Assembly: GCA_018240525.1 (NCBI GenBank)
Contig: JAFEFN010000013.1
Location: forward strand, 558,001-622,000
Direction: 5' to 3'
DNA: 64,000 nucleotides
Source of the DNA: Pseudomonadota bacterium
GTDB lineage: Bacteria > Pseudomonadota > Gammaproteobacteria > Steroidobacterales > Steroidobacteraceae
The position numbers and the translations under genes are program-made. The notes below the pieces were generated by a model. That model saw only the letters and a program-made list of their open reading frames with translations. It was not told the origin of the DNA and searched no databases. Shown here piece after piece: positions 58,536 through 64,000 of the stretch; positions within the stretch are counted from its first letter, which is position 1, and every line of letters begins with the position of its first letter.

Positions 58536-60101
58536 TTACGGGGCGGACGCGGGCAGCAGCCGCAGCTCGCCGTTGTGCAGCTGCGCCCAGGCGAGCTCGC
58601 GGTGCACGCGACGCTCATCGTCCAGCGTCAGCTGTCCCGTGAGCCCATCGACGTTGATGTTTCCGGTGACGCCGCGGTGGAGTACCTGCGACAGGCGAAA
58701 CGCATCGAAGCCGAACGCAAACAGGCGGCCGCGATTCGGGCCACCGCTCGGCCAGGCTTCGTGGGTGGCAGCGCGCACCGCATCTGCCTGATCCCCGCCG
58801 AGCATCCACGGCATATCCGGAAACATGAGGCCATCGAGGTCCTCGTTGGCCTTCATGTCGGGCTCGAAGGCATCGGAGGTCGCGTACGCGGGGATGTCGC
58901 CCGCATAGTGGAAGCGCAGCTGAGGACGCAGCTGCCGCTCCAGCGCCGCCTGCGCCGGCGAGAAGATGAACTCGATGTCGCCGCGACGCCGCGGCTCGAA
59001 CTGCAGCTTCGTGCCGAGGATCGATTCGAGACGCTTGTGGCGTGCGTTGCTGTCGCTGATGCGCAGCACCTCGGTGATCGTCGCCGAAAAATCGGTGCGC
59101 GCCGTGTCGATCTGTCCGACCGCGATGAGGTCGCCGCCACCGGCGATGAGCTCCTGCCTGAAGGCCGCGAGCACGCGCGCCCCCCACTCCCCGGAGGGCA
59201 CGAACGCCACCCCGCGCTTGTGGTGATCCTCGAGGATGCGACGGGCCGCGAGCCGCGCCTCGTTCTCCGGGGAGATGGCGAACTGGTAGAACTCGGGCGG
59301 CGCACTGCGCTCGGCCGGCAGGTAGTTCAGCGCGAGGCGCGGGATCCGCATGCCGGGGAAATCCACCGCGGCCACGACTTCCTCGCGCGTCAGCGGGCCG
59401 ACGACGAACGCCGCGCCCTCGGTCGTCGCCTGCCGGAGCGCTTCGGCCACGCTCTGCGTGCCGGTGTCGTAGACGTGGACCTCGGGGCGCTCGCCCGCGG
59501 GCAACTGGTAGAGCGCAGTCATGAAGCCGTCACGCACGCTGACGGCGGCGGCGCCCGCGCGGCCGGTGACCGGCAGCAGCAGGGCGATATTTCCCGGGTG
59601 TCCGCCGGCTCCCGGGTGTGCGGCACCGCCGGGCACGGGTCGCGCCGCATTGGGGGCAATGCGCGCCTGCAGCTCGTGGTACTGGGCGGCCAGCGCCGGA
59701 TCGGACGGGACGGGGATCTGCGCGAACTGCTGCGAAGCCTGCAGCGCCTCGCCGCGCTCGAGGCTGAGGGAGACCTCGAGCATCGACTTCTCGCTCGCCT
59801 GAACCGCGGACAAGGGCGGCTGCGCGAGCGCGAGCACCCTGGCAGCCTCCTCGGGCTGATGCGCCGCGAGATAGTCGTGGGCGGCATGCAGCAGGAAGGT
59901 GTTGCGGTCGGTGCCGCTGCTCTGACCGGCCAGGTCTTCGAGGACGCGTGCCGCCCCGGCCGCGTCCCCGGAGTGCTCCAGTGCATGCACGCGCTCGAGC
60001 GAAGGCGCCCCCGGCTCGGCACGCTGCGCCGGACCCGGACAGCCGCTCAGCGCCAGGGCGGTCAGGAGCAGGATCACTCGGGCGGTCCAGCGTGCAGGCA
60101 T
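58536..60101 (-). CDS. lpoA: Penicillin-binding protein activator LpoA (LppC family)
   Basis: Outer-membrane lipoprotein that activates PBP1a. Lipobox ALSGC with Cys21. An N-terminal TPR-like helical part (about 30-165) and a C-terminal periplasmic-binding-protein-like domain starting at IALLLPVTGRAGAAAVSVRDGF. 521 residues. Divergent from rsmI across 74 bases, the conserved lpoA/rsmI arrangement. The exact PBP partner is inferred from the family. Confidence 0.92.
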   Translation of the reverse strand: MPARWTARVILLLTALALSGCPGPAQRAEPGAPSLERVHALEHSGDAAGAARVLEDLAGQSSGTDRNTFLLHAAHDYLAAHQPEEAARVLALAQPPLSAVQASEKSMLEVSLSLERGEALQASQQFAQIPVPSDPALAAQYHELQARIAPNAARPVPGGAAHPGAGGHPGNIALLLPVTGRAGAAAVSVRDGFMTALYQLPAGERPEVHVYDTGTQSVAEALRQATTEGAAFVVGPLTREEVVAAVDFPGMRIPRLALNYLPAERSAPPEFYQFAISPENEARLAARRILEDHHKRGVAFVPSGEWGARVLAAFRQELIAGGGDLIAVGQIDTARTDFSATITEVLRISDSNARHKRLESILGTKLQFEPRRRGDIEFIFSPAQAALERQLRPQLRFHYAGDIPAYATSDAFEPDMKANEDLDGLMFPDMPWMLGGDQADAVRAATHEAWPSGGPNRGRLFAFGFDAFRLSQVLHRGVTGNINVDGLTGQLTLDDERRVHRELAWAQLHNGELRLLPASAP

Positions 60102-60175
60102 GGGTTGAAGGGCCTCTCGTTGGCGGGCAGGATGAAGGGCCGCAAAGCCTGCGGCATGAGACTTCGGGGATTATA

Positions 60176-61048
60176 GTGGGCAAGGCACATGGCCGGCTGC
60201 AAGTCATTGCCACCCCGATCGGCAACCTTGCCGACTTGAGTCCACGCGCGCGGGAGGCCCTGAGCGCCGCGGATGTCATCGCCGCCGAGGACACGCGCCA
60301 CACCGCCGCGCTCCTGCAGAACCTCGGCATCGCGCGCCCGCTGGTATCGCTGCACGACCACAACGAGTCCGCGCGCGTGCCGGAGCTGCTGGCACGCCTC
60401 GCGGCCGGCGCGACGGTCGCACTGGTGAGCGATGCCGGCACGCCGCTGGTGTCGGACCCGGGTTTCGAGCTGGTGCGCCAGGCCGCCGCGGCCGGTGTCG
60501 CGGTGGAGCCGATCCCAGGTCCCTCGGCGATCACCACGGCACTTGCCGCGGCAGGATTGCCGGCGCGGCGCTTTTGCTTCGAGGGCTTCCTGCCGGCAAA
60601 GGAACGCGAGCGACGCGCGCGGCTCGCCGCGCTTGCGCAGGAGGAGCGGACCCTCGTTTTCTTCGAGGCCCCGCATCGCATCCTCGCCACGCTCACCGAC
60701 ATGGCGCAGGAACTCGGTGCGCAGCGTCCGGCGGTCGTGGCGCGCGAGCTGACCAAGCTGCACGAGACCTTCTACCGCGGCACGCTCGGCGAGCTCGTGC
60801 GGCGGGCACAGGCCGAGGAGAACTTCGCGCGCGGCGAGATCACGGTGCTCGTGCACGGAGCGGAGGGCGCCGCGGCGGACGTCGATCCGGCGCAACTGCG
60901 CCGCACGCTCGAGGTGCTGCTCAAGGAGCTCCCGCCGGGCCGCGCGGCGTCGGTGGCGGCCCAGCTCACGGGCGTCCCGCGCGCGACGGCCTACGCGCTG
61001 GCCATGCAGCGCAGCAGCGCCCCGCAGGAGCCGGATCCGCCGCCCTGA
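60176..61048 (+). CDS. rsmI: 16S rRNA (cytidine1402-2'-O)-methyltransferase RsmI
   Basis: Adds the 2'-O-methyl to C1402 of 16S rRNA, the same nucleotide that RsmH methylates on N4. Tetrapyrrole-methylase fold with GRLQVIATPIGNLADLSPRA, AEDTRHTAALL, SDAGTPLVSDPG and PGPSAITTAL. Start is the GTG giving GKAHGRLQ; 290 residues, normal. The longer open frame upstream is a shadow of lpoA. rnpB follows 59 bases later. Confidence 0.96.
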   Translation: MGKAHGRLQVIATPIGNLADLSPRAREALSAADVIAAEDTRHTAALLQNLGIARPLVSLHDHNESARVPELLARLAAGATVALVSDAGTPLVSDPGFELVRQAAAAGVAVEPIPGPSAITTALAAAGLPARRFCFEGFLPAKERERRARLAALAQEERTLVFFEAPHRILATLTDMAQELGAQRPAVVARELTKLHETFYRGTLGELVRRAQAEENFARGEITVLVHGAEGAAADVDPAQLRRTLEVLLKELPPGRAASVAAQLTGVPRATAYALAMQRSSAPQEPDPPP

Positions 61049-61070
61049 TGGGGTACCGCAGGTCTTGCGG

Positions 61071-61098
61071 TTGACTTGCGGCGGGGGCGCAGTATCGT
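61071..61098 (+). promoter_or_regulatory. Promoter of rnpB
   Basis: TTGACT (61071-61076), 16 bases, TATCGT (61093-61098). It places the start of transcription at about 61105-61108, exactly at the 5' end of the RNase P RNA. Confidence 0.7.
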
Positions 61099-61107
61099 GC
61101 TCGCCCA

Positions 61108-61480
61108 GAGTCGGCCGGGCAGTCGCTGCCTCCCGGAAGCGGGAGGTGGAGGAAAGTCCGGGCTCCGGCGGATCAGGTGCCAGGTAACGCCTGGGGGGCG
61201 TGAGCCCACGGAAAGTGCAACAGAGAGCAGACCGCCTAAGTCCTTCGCGGGACCGGCAAGGGTGAAACGGTGCGGTAAGAGCGCACCGCATCGGTGGCAA
61301 CACGCGATGGCACGGCAAACCCCACCTGGAGCAAGGCCAAATAGGGAAGCAGTCCGACCCTCACGGGTGCAGGGCAGCGTCGATCCGCGCGCGCTTCCGG
61401 GTAGGCCGCTAGAGGTCCGTGGCGACACGGATCCCAGAGGAATGATTGCCCTCGACAGAACCCGGCTTACAGGCCGACTC
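61108..61480 (+). ncRNA. rnpB: RNase P RNA component (class A)
   Basis: Catalytic RNA of RNase P, which matures tRNA 5' ends. The two ends pair (GAGTCGGCC at 61108 with GGCCGACTC at 61472). Conserved regions are present: GAGGAAAGTCCGGGCTCC (from about 61148), the AGAGGAATGATTGCC stretch and CGACAGAACCCGGCTTA (61453-61469). Length about 373 is typical of the bacterial A type. The 3' end is taken from the closing helix. It is convergent with sspB; short reading frames across it are not genes. Confidence 0.96.
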
Positions 61481-61514
61481 GTTCTCTTCCGGCGACGCGG
61501 CGCCGCCGCGCGCG

Positions 61515-61913
61515 TTACTTGACGACCTTCAGCTGCGGACGGCGCGGGGCGCCCTCGTCCGCCGGCGAGGGGCGGGTCGGCGGTTCGGGACCGAGGTCCT
61601 GCTCGGAGAACACCATGCCCTCCCCGGTCTCGCGCGCATAGATGCCGAGCACCGCACTCACCGGGAAGCGGACGTGGTGGATGACGCCCGCAAAGCGCGC
61701 GTCGAACTTCACCTCGTCCACGCCCATGTTCAGGTGCTGCGTCGCGCTCACGCTCAGGTTGAGCACGATCTTGCCGTCCTTGATGTAGGCGCGCGGGACC
61801 TCGATGCCTTCGGCCTCGGCGTCCACGATCACGTGCGGGGTATTGCCGCAGTCCGAGATCCACTCGTGCATGGCACGCAGCAGGTACGGGCGCTTGGGGA
61901 GTGCCTTGCTCAC
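61515..61913 (-). CDS. sspB: ClpXP protease specificity-enhancing factor SspB
   Basis: Adaptor that brings ssrA-tagged proteins to ClpXP. The folded domain runs to about residue 100 (RPYLLRAMHEWISDCGNTPHVIVDA, then FSEQD); a proline-rich flexible linker follows, ending in the ClpX-binding peptide RPQLKVVK. 132 residues. It lies 15 bases after sspA. Confidence 0.96.
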   Translation of the reverse strand: MSKALPKRPYLLRAMHEWISDCGNTPHVIVDAEAEGIEVPRAYIKDGKIVLNLSVSATQHLNMGVDEVKFDARFAGVIHHVRFPVSAVLGIYARETGEGMVFSEQDLGPEPPTRPSPADEGAPRRPQLKVVK

Positions 61914-61928
61914 GCCGCTAGCATACGG

Positions 61929-62552
61929 CTACAGCAGCCGCATCTCCTGCTCGCGCTCGGAGAGTGCCTCGCGGAACGCGGGCCGGGCGAACACCAGCTG
62001 CATGTACTTCTCGATGGCCTGCGCCTGCGGCGCCAGGTCGATCTCGTAGTGCGGCAGGCGCCACAGGATCGGCGCGATGGTCGCGTCCACCAGCGAGAAC
62101 TCGTCCGAGAGGAAGTACGGCTTGACCTTGAAGAGGTCGGTGCTCTGCAGGATGGTGTCGCGCAGGATCTTCTTCAGCTTCACGGTCTGCTTCTTGTCCG
62201 GCTCGGCGTCGATCTGCCGTGCCATGCCGTACCAGTCGCGCTCGATGCGGTAGAGCGCCAGGCGGAACTGCGCCCGCGACACCGGGTCCACCGGCATCAG
62301 CGGCGGGTGCGGGAAGCGCTCGTCGAGGTACTCGATGATGACGCGCGAGTCGTACAGCACCAGGTCCCGGTCCACCAGCGTCGGCACGCTGTGGTAGGGG
62401 TTCAGGTCGAGCAGGTCCTCGGGGAAGCGCCCCGCCTCGACGCTGACGATGTCGATGCCGATGCCCTTCTCGGCCAGCACGATCCGGGTGCGGTGGCTCC
62501 ACGGATCGGCCGGAGCGGAGAACAGCGTCATGATGGATCGTCTGCTCGACAA
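61929..62552 (-). CDS. sspA: Stringent starvation protein A (glutathione-S-transferase fold)
   Basis: RNA polymerase-associated protein of the GST fold, without GST activity in known members. N-terminal thioredoxin-like part (MTLFSAPADPWSHRTRIVLAEKG, then YHSVPTLVDRDLVLYDSRVI) and helical C-terminal part. I prefer the TTG at 62552 because AGGAG lies six bases upstream; the ATG at 62531, giving MTLFSAP, looks more like the family start but has no ribosome site. 207 or 200 residues. Confidence 0.94.
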   Translation of the reverse strand: MSSRRSIMTLFSAPADPWSHRTRIVLAEKGIGIDIVSVEAGRFPEDLLDLNPYHSVPTLVDRDLVLYDSRVIIEYLDERFPHPPLMPVDPVSRAQFRLALYRIERDWYGMARQIDAEPDKKQTVKLKKILRDTILQSTDLFKVKPYFLSDEFSLVDATIAPILWRLPHYEIDLAPQAQAIEKYMQLVFARPAFREALSEREQEMRLL

Positions 62553-62615
62553 ATTGCGCTCCTGCGACCCGTTCCGCGGAAAGCGCCGGCGCGCTTCCTG
62601 CGCCCCGGCCGACGC

Positions 62616-63431
62616 CTAGTGGACGTCTTTCCAGTACTCGTTCTTCACGAGGTATGCGAGCCAGGTGAACACGATCAGGAACAGCACCACCCACACGCCC
62701 AGGTCACGCCGCGCCGCCTGGGTCGGCTCGCTGGCGTAGTCCAGGAAATTGACCGTGTCGCGCACGAAGTCGTCGTACTGCGCGGCCGTGAGGCGCCCGG
62801 GTGCGATCGTCTCGAAGTGGTCGAACACCTGCTCGTGCGTGCGTTCGCCGCCCTCGCCCTTCTTCACCTCGTCCCTGAACACCGCGCGCTTGAGCCCCTC
62901 GAGCTCGGAGAGCACGTGCGGCATGGCCGTGGTCGGCAGGCGCAGGTTGTTGGCCCCGGTCTGTCGGGTCGGGTCGACGTAGAAGGTCTTGAGGAACTGG
63001 TAGATGTAGTCCTTGCCGCGCGACCGCGCCATGAGCGACAGGTCCGGCGGGGTCTTGCCGAACCAGTTGGCGGCATCCTCCGCGGGCATGGTCGTCAGGA
63101 TGTACTGGGTGTCCTTGTCCCCGGGCGGGATGAGGTCCCTCTGCAAGAGTGCCGGCGGGATCGACAGATCCGTGCCGAGGCGCGACCAGCGCTCGTATTT
63201 GAGCGAATGGCAGCCGAGGCAGTAGCTGGTGAAGTTGCGCGCCCCGCGCTGCACGGACGCCATGTCGGTGACGTTGTTGTCGGCGCGCCAGCTCTTCCAG
63301 TCCGCGCCTGCCTTCGCGCCCGCCTCACCCTCGGTCGCCGGCTCGGCGGCCCAGGCCAGGTTGCCGACCAGTAGGGCCACCACGGCGAGACTGCGCCACG
63401 AGCGCATGCCGGTCCACATCTCAGTGCGCAT
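62616..63431 (-). CDS. petC: Cytochrome c1 of the bc1 complex
   Basis: Haem protein of respiratory complex III that passes electrons to a soluble cytochrome c. A signal peptide (to about residue 28) is followed by the haem site C71-LGC-H75; the Met ligand is probably in TAMPHVLSEL. A C-terminal membrane anchor (LGVWVVLFLIVFTWLAYLV) ends in the typical KNEYWKDVH. 271 residues. The start overlaps the end of petB by 11 bases. Confidence 0.95.
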   Translation of the reverse strand: MRTEMWTGMRSWRSLAVVALLVGNLAWAAEPATEGEAGAKAGADWKSWRADNNVTDMASVQRGARNFTSYCLGCHSLKYERWSRLGTDLSIPPALLQRDLIPPGDKDTQYILTTMPAEDAANWFGKTPPDLSLMARSRGKDYIYQFLKTFYVDPTRQTGANNLRLPTTAMPHVLSELEGLKRAVFRDEVKKGEGGERTHEQVFDHFETIAPGRLTAAQYDDFVRDTVNFLDYASEPTQAARRDLGVWVVLFLIVFTWLAYLVKNEYWKDVH

Positions 63432-64000
63432 GGTAGGTCACTCTCTCGGGCACGGGTCGCACCTTGTCGATACTGGTGTAGATCGGCATGAGCCAGAAGA
63501 AGGCGAAGTAGACCGCCGCGAAGATGCGCGCCAGCATCACGTACAGCCCCTCGGCGGGCTGCAGCCCGAGGTAACCCAGCGCGATGAAGGACACGACGAA
63601 GAGCGCCAGCATGGTGCGCGACAGCCAGCCGCGGTAGCGCATCGACTTGACCGGAGAGCGGTCGAGCCAGGGCACGAACAGGAAGGAGATCACGGCCAGG
63701 CCCATGAGCAGCGCGCCCAGGCGCTGGTCGGGCACCGCGCGCAGGATGGCGTAGTACGGGGTGAAGTACCACACCGGGGCGATGTGCTCCGGGGTCGACA
63801 TCGGGTTGGCCGGATCGAAGTTCGGCGCCTCGAGGAACAGGCCACCGAGGGTCGGCACGAAGAAGACCACGATCGCCAGCAGGATGAAGAACACCCCGAT
63901 CCCGAAGATGTCCTTCACCGTGTAGTACGGATGGAACGGGATGCCGTCGAGGGGCTTGCCATCCGCCCCGAGCTTTTCCTTGATCTCGATGCCGTCCGGG
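63421..64000 (-). CDS. petB: Cytochrome b of the bc1 complex (3' part only)
   Basis: C-terminal half of the quinol-oxidising membrane subunit of complex III; the 5' part lies beyond the window edge. The visible 192 residues include GIPFHPYYTVKDIFG, the quinol-site segment PEHIAPVWYFTPYYAILR (PEWY-like motif in the form PVWY) and four membrane helices. It reads on through the window edge without a stop. Followed by petC with an overlap. Confidence 0.95.
   Translation of the reverse strand, partial: PDGIEIKEKLGADGKPLDGIPFHPYYTVKDIFGIGVFFILLAIVVFFVPTLGGLFLEAPNFDPANPMSTPEHIAPVWYFTPYYAILRAVPDQRLGALLMGLAVISFLFVPWLDRSPVKSMRYRGWLSRTMLALFVVSFIALGYLGLQPAEGLYVMLARIFAAVYFAFFWLMPIYTSIDKVRPVPERVTYHAH

Noticed and set aside
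61446..63374. 642-codon open frame across rnpB end, sspB, sspA and petC
   Set aside because: Antisense to three well-supported genes and begins inside the RNase P RNA.

Overview
This is 64 kb of gene-dense, GC-rich chromosome (roughly two thirds G+C by eye) from a gammaproteobacterium. Gene orders that point there include bamD opposite rluD-pgeF-clpB, sucCD divergent from pilSR, pilBCD-coaE-zapD-yacG, a complete dcw cluster running into lpxC, M23 peptidase, secA and mutT, and lpoA/rsmI/rnpB next to sspBA-petCB. sucCD beside pilSR and a tandem pilin pair recall the Xanthomonadales and their relatives (Nevskiales, Steroidobacterales). That placement is inference from gene order; there is no rRNA in the window. 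I see no tRNA, insertion sequence, phage, integron or CRISPR array.

Layout: (1) 0.2-9 kb: mutS, a small alpha/beta hydrolase, aspS, a coupled FmdB-like/DUF502 pair and clpB behind a heat-shock-like promoter. (2) 9-16.5 kb: ZIP metal transporter, pgeF, rluD, bamD, nadE, sucD (with an unusual basic tail) and sucC. (3) 16.6-29.7 kb: type IV pilus region with pilS-pilR, two nearly identical pilins each behind a sigma54-type promoter and a shared palindrome, then pilB, pilC, pilD, coaE, zapD and yacG, followed by a phosphoethanolamine-transferase-like gene and a TfpX/TfpZ-type pilin accessory gene. (4) 29.7-36.7 kb: prolyl oligopeptidase lipoprotein, an unrecognised 126-residue protein, mutT, secA and an M23 peptidase. 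(5) 36.9-56.1 kb: dciA-like gene, then on the minus strand the full dcw cluster from mraZ to ftsZ and lpxC, nearly every junction overlapping by 1, 4 or 8 bases. (6) 56.3-64 kb: a spermidine-synthase-like membrane protein split over two overlapping frames, lpoA, rsmI, rnpB, sspB, sspA, petC and the 3' end of petB.

How the genes work together: most of the window builds the cell envelope. The dcw cluster makes and divides peptidoglycan; LpxC makes lipid A; BamD assembles outer-membrane proteins; LpoA activates a peptidoglycan synthase; SecA exports proteins; the M23 protein probably trims or regulates the wall. The pil genes build and regulate a retractile pilus, and the two genes after yacG may modify or accompany its pilin. 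The rest is housekeeping: mismatch repair, nucleotide sanitation, translation, the TCA cycle, NAD and CoA synthesis and respiration.

The window is mostly well-known core genome. I did not find a clear new defence or mobile system. The best leads are the pilin control region, the possible pilin-modification pair, the SucD tail, the split spermidine-synthase-like gene and the unrecognised 126-residue protein.
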